Shown here in pieces: positions 50,406 to 60,400 of a stretch of DNA of 64,000 nucleotides. The first letter of the stretch is position 1; each line of letters opens with the position of its first letter. The position numbers and the translations under genes were made by a program. The stretch is from Seriola aureovittata (taxonomy: Eukaryota; Chordata; Actinopteri; Carangiformes; Carangidae), in contig NC_079386.1 in NCBI RefSeq assembly GCF_021018895.1, positions 5,021,335 through 5,085,334 of the forward strand, given 5' to 3'. The notes beneath the pieces are model-generated. The model was not told the DNA's origin and made no database searches. It was given only the letters and a program-made list of their open reading frames with translations.

Positions 50406-51232
50406 TAGGGTTGTCACGATACCAAATTTCTGTTTCGATACCAATACCAATATGTATTTCGATACTTTTTGTAAAAAATATTTCATTATATTATGTATTG
50501 CCTTAATGGGTTATTTAAATATTTAAAGAATATAATTTAATTTTTAAAAATATATTTTTTAATGTATTTATTAACCATGGACATGTTTTAGCTCTCTGTT
50601 TGCAGGCTACTGTAGGTTTACTACTGGGCTGGGAGGGGCTTTGTACTTCTTTCATTGACATTACAGTGCAGTGAACTGGTGAACAACATTATCACCTGTC
50701 GTTCTTGACTGAAGTCTCGGAACAAGTCCGCATGGTTGTCCTTTAAATGTTTCGACTACAGGTTTGAAGTGTTGCTTCCTTTTGCGAGACACACTTTGTA
50801 GCATCGCTTGCACTGCGGTGCCTCTGGGTTCAGTGGCTCGCCTTTATCGTTCGGTTTGAACCCGAAATATTTCCACACCGTACTTCGAGCCCCCATTTTG
50901 ACCACAAGTACGGGCTTTTCTGCAGCTGCCATCTCTATATACTGTATTTTCTTCAACCCGCTCCGTCTGTCTAAGACGCGACTTGTCGTTTCTCTCTCCT
51001 CCTCAGTCTAAACATGCGAGTGCGCGTGGGAGGCGGCTTAAATCCGCTAGGGCAACTATGTCACACTCGCTGGCCTCGCTGTGCTTAAAGAGACAGGCTC
51101 CAATTTACCAATTCATTTGCATTCAATAAAATAAAATAAAAGTACCGTTTGTTTTTAAATGCTGGTATAGTACCGTTTTCAAAACTCTAGTATCGCGGTA
51201 CTATACTGGTACCGGTATACCGTGCAACCCTA
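50406..51232 (-). mobile_element. hAT deletion derivative carrying a BED-finger exon
   Basis: Ends TAGGGTTGTCACGATACC (left) and, inverted, TAGGGTTGCACGGTATACC (right). It is flanked by 8-bp duplications CTCTCGAT (50398-50405) and TTCTCGAT (51233-51240), 7 of 8 matching, inside the Tc1 text CTCTCGATGAAC that is uninterrupted in the left copy. At 827 bp it is too short for a complete hAT transposase. It inserted after or independently of the duplication, because the left Tc1 half lacks it. Confidence 0.9.
50732..50956 (-). pseudogene. BED zinc-finger fragment of a hAT transposase
   Basis: The frame includes MAAAEKPVLVVK, then STVWKYFGF, the ligand pair CKRC, GSNTSNL, a TAG stop at 50758-50756, and then in the same frame H-L-K-D-N-H (50749-50732). 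All four zinc ligands of a BED C2H2 finger are present, and a single stop separates the cysteine pair from the histidine pair. In hAT transposases this N-terminal finger binds the element's DNA. The RNase-H-like catalytic part is absent. Confidence 0.85.
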
Positions 51233-51654
51233 TTCTCGATGAACTTTGAGGATTTTACAGACTGCACCCTGGGATATTCCAAGCAAATCAGCAATATTGG
51301 CTTGTTTGTGTCCATCCTGTCAGAGTGCCAGCACTCTTTGGCGTATTGCCAGTGGCGTCGGACGAGGCATAGCCTAGGGAAGTTCTGTGTTAAATTTGGT
51401 TGGAATTTATTTCAGACAATTCTGAAAACGTGGACCTGTTGCATACAGGCTTTAAGCAGGAAACGTACAATACAGCAAATGTCTTTTACAGCGCCAAACA
51501 AATGTTATGCATGAGTTCATTTCACCTGGGTAACTGGGACACATAATGTAATCATTGTAGCTGGTAAAAAGTGACTACTGATGCATTTAAATAGGAATAA
51601 ACAGAGGATTGTGTCTGAAAACAAAATTATTCCAACTTTATGGGCGGCAGTGTA

Positions 51655-51902
51655 TAACACATAAGCAAAATAAAAGTTGATTTTCCCATTGGAAACACTT
51701 TTGTGGCTCAGGAGGTAGAGTCAGTCCACTGATCGGAAGGTCGACGGTTTGATTCTCATCTCTTCCTGTCTGCGTGTCAAAGCGTAGAAAAGCGCTGCAT
51801 GAATATGTGTGTGAATGTGGTTTGTGGTGTAAAACGCTTTGAGTGGTACATAAGACTAAAAAAAGCACGATTTGAATGCAGTCCATTCACCATTCTACAC
51901 AT
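51655..51902 (+). mobile_element. tRNA-derived SINE, shortened
   Basis: A-box region GTGGCTCAGGAGGTAGAG (51703-51720), B box GGTTTGATTCT (51746-51756), then TCTTCCTGTCTGCGTGTCAA, GTGTGTGAATGTGG, AAACGCTTTGAGTGGT, AAGACTAAAAAAAGC and GCAGTCCATTCACCATT. The order matches a very common fish SINE as I recall it, with part of the body deleted. It lies just outside the Tc1 right end. The exact 5' boundary is uncertain, probably 51690-51703. Confidence 0.8.
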
Positions 51903-52514
51903 CGCCAGCAGCCATGCGGAGCCCTGTTCATGTTTCTATCACGTTCCGCCCAAGTTTCGTCTCATTTAATGACCATTTCGGTTGGTGAGAGGCAGTGATA
52001 ATCATTTGGGCTGTTAAAAGGTACTTGAATGAACTCAGCTGATGATCCAGCTTCTATTTTTGATCTCATTCTCTTTGATGAAACAGAATGAGTCCTGATT
52101 GCTGTGCAGTTCTTTTACAGCAGCCCTGAACACAGGCTATAATGGGAACATAAGAGTAAAACACAGAATGGGGGTTTGATATGACGACAATAATGATGCA
52201 CATTCGTAGTAGGTTTTTTTTTTTTTTTTTTTGCAAAAATAAAAGATTGTAATGTGTTTTTGTGATGACCCTGATGAAGGCCACAAGCTGAAAAAACTCC
52301 CCGGTCTAAAGTTCTTCTGTATGCTGTACTTTTACTGGAGTTTTCACATCTTTAGACTTCCACGCACGGTGGACGTGGGCGAAGTTGTGCCAGACACGTC
52401 TACGTTGCTTCGACAAAATTTGACAAATTGTCACTTTTCTGGTGAGGATGGTCTCGTTTGAATACTTTTCTTACATTCCTCCTCTTTGAATCCAACTAGT
52501 AGCCAAACCAAAGC
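51903..52514. other. Intergenic DNA, nothing firm
   Basis: A T19 run at 52214-52232. At 52258-52290 the text CCTGATGAAGGCCACAAGC resembles the 3' part of old non-LTR or Penelope-type repeats of fish, and a related GATGAAGGCCGATAGGG occurs on the minus strand near 60950. No exon. Confidence 0.4.
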
Positions 52515-52829
52515 TTTGTCCCAATTCAGGTGCCGCATTTTGGAGGCTGCAGTTGAAGTCTGACTGCGTCACAGGTTGTCCCTATTTTGATGGCTCCTTC
52601 AAATGCAACCTTCTTTTCCACGAAGGATCCACCTGTTGGATGCCTTGTGGCCCAGGATAAGAAGGTTGGCCAAGCGGTAAGGGTGGGCACAGCTGGCGAC
52701 TCACAGCGAAAAGCCCCCGTAGACTAGAGCATTTCATTTCGGTTTGACCTTCGCGGTCTACGAAGGCAACGAAGGGCTGCACCTTCGTAGACCGAAAGAT
52801 GAATGATGTAGACCGTGAATTGAGACACA
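52515..52829. mobile_element. MITE candidate with TGTGTCCCAATTCA-type ends and internal hairpin
   Basis: The left end TTTGTCCCAATTCA (52515-52528) and the inverted right end TGTGTCTCAATTCA (52829-52816) match at 12 of 14 bases. Ends of this sort with CTGCATTTTGGAGG-like DNA next to them are frequent in fish, by memory. Near the right end a perfect 13-bp stem CGGTCTACGAAGG (52754-52766) / CCTTCGTAGACCG (52782-52794) encloses 15 bases. No transposase frame and no clear target duplication. Confidence 0.6.
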
Positions 52830-53924
52830 GCTCAAGTGGCAGTACACGCTGATACATTTAAGGAACAGGACAGTGACTCTACAGGAGGACTTTTGAAGAG
52901 GCTCTGATGACACAAAATTACCAACAGACTTGCATACACCCTCAATTTATTACAAGTTTGAGGGGGAGAAAAGATAAAACTGAGTGTGCCTTGAGGTTTT
53001 AACTCTCATGAAATATTGATTGACTTTTTTTTTTCATCTGGCCTTTCCCTGTTCTTCCGTTCACTCGCATGTCGTCACGGAGAGTTGGAAAGAAACCTCA
53101 GCTCAGAGGCCGAGCCGAGGGATCTGTAGTACTGTACCACTCACGAAACTAAAACGCAAAACAAACACACACACACACACACACACATACATTCACACAC
53201 TCTGACCAGCTGTTCCGTCTTCTCTACTTGCCGACAAAAAATACACACTTAAAAAGTATGGCTGATGAACACACAGAATCCAACTGAGAAATGATACACA
53301 ATTCATGGGTATTATGCATACAGGCACACACACATACACACACACAAATAAGCAGGCTGTATAGGCAGATGCCCCACAGCGAGAGACCAGCGTCATAAAT
53401 ATTCATTCATTCCCATGATTGCAGAAATGTAAATAAGTCAACAGTCGTGAAATTGCCGGCATCTGGTCACTCTGGGGGGATAAGAAGAGGAGAGAGAAGA
53501 AGTGAAGGAGAGATGGGTGAAAGGGGAAGGGCAGAAGGTGGAGGATGAAAGAGGAAGTAGAGAAAGGAGTCGGTGATGAGAGAGAAGGAAGAGGAAGGCT
53601 GAAGGAGGGAGGGGTGGGGGGAGTCAAATCACTCAGATTATTTTCCACTTTCGGTATAATGACTCTCGCTTGCATTCGCGTGCAATTACTTAATGATAAA
53701 TATCCTGGAGAGCCCATCCATTTTGTATTCTTCGGGTGGAGAGCAGCAGCTGTGGCGAGTGCTGAGGAATGAGGAACATCTGTTTTACATGAAGAGAGCT
53801 AATGTCCTTCTGGGCGTGGGGAGATCTCAGGTTGGGATCTGCTATATCACACTGGTTTGGTGTCAGTGGCGTTGAAGTAGTAACCTTTATTTTTTTTTTT
53901 ACAATTATTATACAATGAAATACT
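52830..53924. other. Intergenic DNA with a purine tract and a conserved-looking block
   Basis: CA run at 53166-53187, short CA runs near 53325-53345, a strongly purine-rich tract at 53475-53625 and unique DNA at 53626-53860 (GCAATTACTTAATGATAAAT, GTCCATCCATTTTG-like) that could be conserved. A T12 run at 53888. No exon. Confidence 0.4.
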
Positions 53925-53969
53925 CTATAATACATTGAAACCAAAGAACAAAACCTTTTTACAGTCCCA

Positions 53970-54734
53970 AGCATTTCCGCACATAACCAGAGTCAAACAA
54001 TCTTTTTGGGCTTTAAATCCTGGGGCTTTGGCTTCTTCCTGCATGATGAAGGTGCGGGAGGGCATTCGTTTCCAAAATAAGCCAGTCTCATCCATATTAA
54101 AAACTTGTTCAGGCTTATATCCCCCTTCCTCAATGATCGCTTTAAATTTATTGTTCACGAACGCTTCTGCTCCAGCAGTATTCGCAGAGGCGATCTCTCC
54201 GTGCAGAGAAACATTTTTAAGTCCAAAGCGTTTCTTAAATTTTTCAAACCAGCCCTTGCTAGCATTAAATGCGCTTGGTACTGCGTGAACAGCACTCGAT
54301 GATGGCCCGGTATCTGCATCCTCCTCCTCTTCCCTGTCATGAATGTCATCGCTGTCAGCAAAGGTTTGATACAGTGTTCTAGCTTTTGTGCAGATAACGT
54401 TCGTATCCAGCGTAATGTTTTTTTTTCTGCAGTCATTAATCCACAAAGCTAATGCAGACTCCATCCTTACCAAGGTCTTGTTGCGGACAGTTGCAGCCCT
54501 TTTTGCATCCTTATTAAAACTTATTGCTGCTGTCGTCCTTATGTTATTTTCCTCCTTCTTTATGGAACGAACGGAAGATTCATTAATTCCGTAATGTCGA
54601 CCTACAGCCGCATAGCTTCTACCTTTTCTTTAGCATGTCCAGAAGTTTAACTTTTCTGCGATAGTTAGCATCTTCCTCTGCCTTTTGGGCCCGACCGCAA
54701 GTGCCTTTGTCGGTGCAGAACGTTTTGTCGACAT
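53970..54734 (-). pseudogene. Tigger/pogo-type transposase, 5' half, inactivated
   Basis: The frame starts at the ATG at 54734 with MSTKRSAPTK, then a CENP-B-like N-terminal helix-turn-helix region (TIAEK ... GRSYAAVGRHYGINESSV). Next are the second DNA-binding domain (ALALWINDC, NASKGWFEKFKKRFGLKN) and the start of the DDE domain with its first catalytic Asp in QVFNMDETGLFWKRMPSR. Homology stops after LTLVMCGNA at about 53970, so the second and third catalytic acids are missing. Between residues about 26 and 38 the reading frame is shifted by two compensating indels, which leaves a stop in the ATG frame. The HTH binds the element's ends; no protein from this copy could transpose. Confidence 0.88.
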
Positions 54735-54942
54735 TATGGGTTTTAGAGAAAATTTGCAAACTTAAATTTGGCAAGCTGTTTTACGTACATATACATATTA
54801 AACCGTAACGTTATTGACACACAGGTAGAGAAGAAGCGGGGAGACTGTTTAGCCAATCAGAATGCAGAACACAATGCACAATGCAAATCCGTGAAGCAGC
54901 GAGAACGTGAAAGGTGAACCGCGTTATAGCGAGGGTTCACTG
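53970..54942 (-). mobile_element. Truncated Tigger/pogo element
   Basis: The 5' terminal repeat, read on the minus strand from 54942, is CAGTGAACCCTCGCTATAAC followed by GCGGTTCACC. It is flanked by TA (54943-54944), as expected for the pogo group. About 200 bp of leader precede the transposase ATG. No matching terminal repeat exists on the other side near 53880-53970, so the 3' half is deleted. Confidence 0.85.
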
Positions 54943-54949
54943 TAAACTG

Positions 54950-55110
54950 AAATTTAGAGCAGCACTTGTCAGTATTTATCATACTAACAATGGATCAAAT
55001 GACCATGTGCAATGTGAAAAGTGAGAAATCCAGAGATAATTATCACCCAGCTCTTCAGTTCCCATACACTTTTAGTCCTTTTTACACCATTGTTTTGTGT
55101 TATCAGCCCA
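54950..55110 (+). repeat. Dispersed repeat, GCTGCACTAATCAATATT family, copy 1
   Basis: Reads GAGCAGCACTTGTCAGTATT, ACAATGGATCAAATGACCAT and ATAATTATCACCCAGCTC, paralleling 60187-60330 module by module. It lies directly next to the Tigger terminal repeat. Confidence 0.65.
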
Positions 55111-55566
55111 CAGGCAATGTTAGCAACTAGCTAGCGACCAAAACACAGCTAATAGGAGAGTGAGTATTGGACTGAAATAGCTAACTGTTTTTTAACACAT
55201 TAGAAACAACTTTCAATGGTGGTAATATGTAAAATGTTGTATTTCAATTGGGATAGAATAAGTACTTCACTTAAGTGAAGTAAAATCAAATGTTATCTAG
55301 AGCACAGGTAGACAGGTTGCTAGGAAAATCAAATTGTGTTTGAATTTCTGCCCATGACAGAGTCTCAGTCACAATGTAAAACAATACATCTTTATACTAA
55401 ACTTCCCATCTTTCCATCTTAGTTTCACGCAAAATGAGTTTACTATCAGCTTCATTATCTTGGTGTTGAGACTAACAGACTGATGTTGACAGGCCTGAAC
55501 CACAGCCAGACACTTCTGTGTGACTCATATGGAAGAAGAACTCCTTTGTTTCTGTTGTCCACCCAG

Positions 55567-56316
55567 CAGCAGATGAAGACGTAAAAACCTTCCTCCCAAC
55601 TCTGCACCACCGCTCCACTCTCCAACCGAGCTCTTGGAGGTAGAACAGAGCGCTGCACCCCTGGAACCAGAGGTGGTGGAAGCTGCTCTGAAGTTCTTGC
55701 AGGAGGAACCAGAGCAGGAGAAGAGTGAAGCTGCCAGCGCTGAGATTGGCTTACTTCCGACTAACGCGGTAGTTCCCTGCCTCTCTCGGTTTTGATTGGC
55801 TCCTATATCTCTGGTGCTTGGTGTCTGCACCATAGGATCTTCAAGAGGATCATCAAACGGTTAGAGTCCTTCCACTGCAATGACACCTGTCTCCCTGCCA
55901 GAGAGGGCATCATCTCCACCATCCAGGACATGGACCACACAGTGCAGACTGCTGGACCTCTGGAGAATTGGGAGGCTTCTCCAAATGTCTTTGCCACACC
56001 AGAGCTGCAGAAACAGCTTGTGGAAAAGAGGGAGGCTTCTCCAGAGGTCTCTTTGGCAGCCATTATGCATCATGTTAAGAGCGAATCATTGGTCAGACTG
56101 GAGACCAATGTCGTTGTCTACATGGTTGACGAGCTGGAGGTAGACAGAGACTGGAGACAGAGAAATCCTCGGTGCAGGACTATAAAATTATGAAGAAGAA
56201 GAAGGGAGTGTGTGCCTTTTTCCCTGGTTTGTGGCAGAAGATGACATGCTGTGTTTAGTTGCTGTTGTCATGTCTCTGTAATGATAGTCTTTAAATCCAT
56301 TAAATAAATACTATTC
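55567..56316 (+). pseudogene. Coding-looking block of unknown family, two frameshifts, 3' end with poly(A) signal
   Basis: I do not recognise this protein. A good splice-acceptor context (pyrimidine-rich, then CCACCCAG) ends at 55566. After it, coding-like text runs in three successive frames: PAADEDVKTFLP (to about 55600), then TELLEVEQSAAPLEPEVVEA ... ALKFLQEEPEQEKSEAAS (to a TGA at 55794), then from 55765 to the TGA at 56191-56193 a frame with IFKRIIKRLESFHC, GIISTIQDMDHTVQTAGPLE and two EASP units (NWEASPNVFATPELQKQ, LVEKREASPEVSLAAI). The composition is acidic and helix-prone, with no signal peptide or membrane segment. AATAAA lies at 56303-56308. The shifts could instead be an intron (GTAGTT donor at about 55770, CACCATAG acceptor before GATCTTC), so a living terminal exon pair is not excluded. 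Confidence 0.45.
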
Positions 56317-56469
56317 ATTTTAACCCCTTAATCATTTTCTCTGTAGTTACTGTTTACGCATAAAGATTTCTCTAACTCTAATGTTCTTTTTCAGGGTTTT
56401 GAAAACCCTCTCGTACAGCCCAACAATATGTTTAACTTTTCTTTTTCTTTTTTTTATCACATTGATACT

Positions 56470-56560
56470 TGGTAAGTAGGAACAACCTGTGGAGAAGAGA
56501 GATGCCTCTGAAAACAGGTAAACAGTTACACAAATGGAGACCAGTGTCATCAAAAGCATT
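56470..56560 (+). pseudogene. Possible decayed second copy of the preceding block
   Basis: AACCTGTGGAGAAGAGAGAT with GCCTCTGAAAACAGG parallels AGCTTGTGGAAAAGAGGGAG with GCTTCTCCAGAGG at about 56009-56048. AATGGAGACCAGTGTCATC parallels CTGGAGACCAATGTCGTTG at about 56098-56116. The stretch between them is deleted and the frame is not open. Confidence 0.35.
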
Positions 56561-59234
56561 TTTATGAAATACAGGAAATATAACTCTTTCAAAATAATTC
56601 TACTCCTTGTCAGTGAACATTTCATTTCTATGCTTAAACTGAACATGGGACTAAAATTTCAGCTGACTGTACTGGACATTAGATGCATTTAATTTTAATA
56701 TTTTCAATACATTTTGGCTCAGCTAAACAAGTCTCTGGTTCAAACAGCCTGCATTGCCAAGAGGTTTGGATTCATAAGACAGTGTTTGTGTATCTGTTTT
56801 TTTTTTGTGTATCTGGGATTTTAATATTTTAAGAAAAAAAAAAAATTAAAATATAAATTACCGTAAGAGTATTTGCTGTTATCACTAGAAGATGGCTTTT
56901 GCTTCCACTAAGCTGAGCCAAACTCATCTGTGCAGCCCTGACCAGGCTATGCATGCATAAGTAACCATACTGCTGATACTGTGCTGGAAGGCACAAAGAG
57001 GACTCGTACAATCTAGGCCAGAGCACTTATCATCTCTGTTTGGTTTGCTCTTATAGTCACTATGTAAAGTTTTAAACCTCGCGCAGCCCAGTCCCCAAAG
57101 AAAAGTTGTCTTTGCTGTACATTTTGATTTATTATCTTCAGGGTTTTATTAAAAAGTCACTGTTAGTAATACTGAATGAAAACACCTGCGGGGGTATTTG
57201 TTGTACATGTTGTCCTCCTTTTCCCCCATGCTTCATGTCTAGCACATGAGAGTTTCATGGTAGCGGCTCTGCTGACCTTCCCTCTCTCATATTCTACCAG
57301 CGAGAGGCAAAACATAAAATGCATATTAGTTATTTGCTCAGTTGGGTTTCTTCACTTATTAATGAAACCATATTCCTCAAGACAGATGAACTCCTACTAC
57401 TGCTATTTATTTAGTGTTTGGGCTACAGTTAGTGGCAGTTCAGACAAACAACAGCCCTGTGTTAAAAAATGTGCAGGTCTGGATTGGTTGGCATGTGTCG
57501 CTTCAGGTACTGGTGAGACATATGATCCAGGAAGTTCAGTTCGAGAACATTAATGCATTTGAAGGCTTAACACACACCAAAGCACTGCACAGCAGTTAAA
57601 ATTAACTCTGGGATTTTTTTATTTTTATTCTTGCAGCATTATTATGCACTGTAACAAGTGTATCTTTAAATAACCTTCAAAGCATTTAGCGGATTGCATC
57701 CAACTGGTACCCTCCACAGATGATCTCAAATCTGAGCCTGAGTTATGTTTTCAGTCTTTATTTGTGACGTGGCAGCAGCAATCTTTAACATGTTCCACAG
57801 CTTGTTGATCTAAACAAGCACATTTGATTACATTGATCATTGTCATATGCAGAGGTCATTCAATTTGTTCCATGAAAAAAATAGCATAAAAGTAGTTGTC
57901 TGCTTCTGACACCCAGAGAAATTTCAGGCTACATCCCTGTTTATCCAGAGTCCATGAACCATTTATGTGAAATTTCGTCATATTTGCCGTGTGAAGCCTC
58001 GAGTTACGGCTAAAAAGTTTATAGTGCGATCACACTGACCTTGACCTTTGGACGGTGATCAGCAAAATCTAATCAGTTTAAAAACACAGATTATAAAACG
58101 GATTTTAAAACAGGCAATATCTTATGAAGGTTCAAGATTAAATGAGTAAATAAAGGCAGTGGAGAATAGAGCAGTTTTTAGCTTCTTTTTAAAGCCAGTT
58201 TGGGCTGAGAAAGAGGGAGCAACTGTAGCTAAAGGGCCAACAGCAACTTCATACTTAATACTTCTTCCAGCTGTCAGAAAGAAAGTTAATGAGCATATTT
58301 CCCTAAATGTTGAACTATTCCTTTAACAAGCACAGACCTCCTTAGCTGGTAAACATTGTGTTTAATTAATGAAAAAAAAAAGAATTTTTACAGTAGTATT
58401 GATACACACTGAAGCGAGACTCTTGTCCTTGTGCTTTAAAATATGTTCTCAGGGTGAGAGAGGTTGGAGAAGTTACTGTGACTGATGAGGACATCAAAAA
58501 ACAACCTTGATCTCTCGATCAAATGCTGTGACATTTCCACTCAGCCAATAACATGACAAAACCAACCCGTTACCCAATATGTGGGCATCTAGGCAAACAG
58601 CGCTGAAATTACTCTTAAGATATCCTTCTGAAGCAATAGGGGTGTGCCTCACATGATGAAAGAACACAGTGTTTACCCATGAAAGGGGGTGGCCACTGCT
58701 GTCCTTATAGCACATTATAGTCCTCTAATGTTGAAATGGAGGTGTGTGTGTGTGTGTGTGCATTCGTGTGTCCAAGGTCTGTAGTGATTGATGTTCCTTC
58801 AGAGGCCTCGGGGCTTTGGGGACCACAGATATGACCTCTGCAGAGGTGAGTGGATCAGCAGCTCCGCTATGACTGACTGCCTTACCTGGAGGAACACTCC
58901 AGATGCCTCCTACGACCTTCTCCTGCATGGAAAACACATGGGACACTTTGTACGTGGAGGTGAACCATGCACGTGTGTGTGTGTGCACCCAGACACACAT
59001 GTCCTAATGCACTGGCGGTTAAACACCAGCACACACACACACACACACACAATCCAAAACATCTAGTGGACATCCTTTATCTTCCTGGAAGGGTAATGGA
59101 CTGATAACCAAAATGCACTGCACCCCCTCCTCCGAATGGTAGCCTCTGAAACTAACCAATCACAGCAGAGCATTTCCCCAGTGATATAATTCTAACCCAA
59201 TCACTCTGATACATCTTGGGCTCTACCCTTGAGA

Positions 59235-59267
<33 letters not shown>

Positions 59268-59813
59268 GACACACACAGAAAAATAAAGCATTTGGAGATC
59301 GTCAATAATACACTCAGATATGTGCAAAGAATCAGGCAAATAAACAGTTTGATCACTAATTTAAACACTGGGTCCACTTTCATTCCTATGCATGTTGGCA
59401 CACACACCACGAGCATGTATGTGTGTGCAGTGTGAGAGAGGCTAAGAGGCAGCCTGCACACATGACAGCGTCCCCAAGGTCAGCTGGTTTGTGCAAGTGT
59501 GAGATGTTAGATAACTTTATAAGTTGTGAGTGTGACATCTGCCTTTCCCTGGATGAATATCCATTATGCTGGGGGGGGTAGACACAGATAGATACAGTGA
59601 AGCAAGTGTTAACAGCTAGCACAGGGAGACACACACACACACACACACACACACGTACCTGGGGTGGAGGTCCTAAATCTTCATCAGCAGTGCCGGCTCG
59701 CCAGAGGATCAGAGCAGAAAAACTCACTGATGAATGGCTCTATATTAGAGGGTGTGTGAGGAAGAGGCAGAGCAGTGTGTGTATATGTGTGTGTGTTTGT
59801 GTGTGTGTGTGTG

Positions 59814-59845
<32 letters not shown>

Positions 59846-60186
59846 ATTCGTCTGTATGAGGATGTATGTTAGTGCTAATGTTCCCACAGGGATTAGCTCC
59901 AAACCAATCAGGACAGCACGGTGTGATTAACACCAGTGTGATTCAACACACTGGGGACATGTGCATGCACACAGTAAACATCCTCTGCAGATGATGCACA
60001 CACACCTTGGGGTCACTCAAAGCAATATTCCTCAAGGTACGGTAGTGCTGTTCACTTTTAAATTTTGACCTTCACAGCACAACAGCCTTTCACTGTAATA
60101 TATCACGCCTCCAATATTTGTCAAATCTGAATCAGCGATGACGAGATTTCAATTTAAATTTGTTCATTTTATTTTAACATCTCTAA
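56561..60186. other. Intergenic DNA, microsatellites and one repeat fragment
   Basis: T- and A-runs at 56800-56845. At about 57900-58080 text ending CACTGACCTTGACCTTTGGA and CAAAATCTAATCAGTTTA matches the end of a fish dispersed repeat as I recall it. CA/GT runs at 58742-58760, 59027-59051, 59241-59266, 59629-59654 and 59774-59844. No exon recognised. Confidence 0.45.
59774..59844. repeat. (GT)n microsatellite with slips, about 70 bp
   Basis: A GT run with a few TATA and TT slips. It is the inverted partner of the CA run at 59629-59654. Confidence 0.93.
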
Positions 60187-60400
60187 CTTTAAAGCTGCAC
60201 TAATCAATATTTTACATTGACAATGGCTCAAATGACCATGTGTAATGGTGAAGCAGTTGTGGGAGGTAATGAACACACAGAATTATCACCTGACTCTGCA
60301 CTTCCCCCTGGCTCCAGGGTCTGTCTTAGTGTCTTTTGGCTTATTGTTTTGGTTTTATGGTCTGCAACCTTACACTACAGTAGCTGCTTAGCATCATATA
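60187..60400 (+). repeat. Dispersed repeat, GCTGCACTAATCAATATT family, copy 2
   Basis: Reads GCTGCACTAATCAATATTTT, GACAATGGCTCAAATGACC, GAATTATCACCTGACTCTGC and ACTTCCCCCTGGCTCC. The first and last modules recur on the minus strand at 62500-62640, the middle ones at 54950-55050. Confidence 0.75.

Larger units (their letters stand above)
48101..51654 (-). mobile_element. Tc1-type transposon with internal duplication and two nested hAT insertions
   Basis: The left end after a TA (48099-48100) reads AACACTGTTGCTCATAAAG, and the right end read inward on the minus strand after a TA (51655-51656) is TACACTGCCGCCCATAAAG. Both continue TTGGAATAA. Removing the inserted and duplicated DNA leaves about 1565 bp, a normal Tc1 length. 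The left part is 48101-49455. The right part is 50068-51654, interrupted by 50406-51232. Positions 48926-49455 are repeated in the right part up to 51444 with roughly 15 substitutions and one 12-14 bp indel. The transposase is on the minus strand and is dead. Confidence 0.88.
50068..51654 (-). pseudogene. Second, partial Tc1 transposase copy (5' half)
   Basis: Repeats the N-terminal half of the transposase from the ATG at 51370 (minus). It carries the same TGA after RVLAL and the same TGA after the arginine-rich stretch as the left copy, so both halves descend from one already defective element. It is split by the hAT insert at 50406-51232. It has 12-14 bases in the CGAAGTCAAGCTACTCTG area that the left copy lacks. 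Confidence 0.85.

Noticed and set aside
55525..55833. A 102-codon minus-strand frame over the unknown coding block
   Set aside because: Antisense shadow; the plus strand has the acceptor, coding-like text and poly(A) signal.
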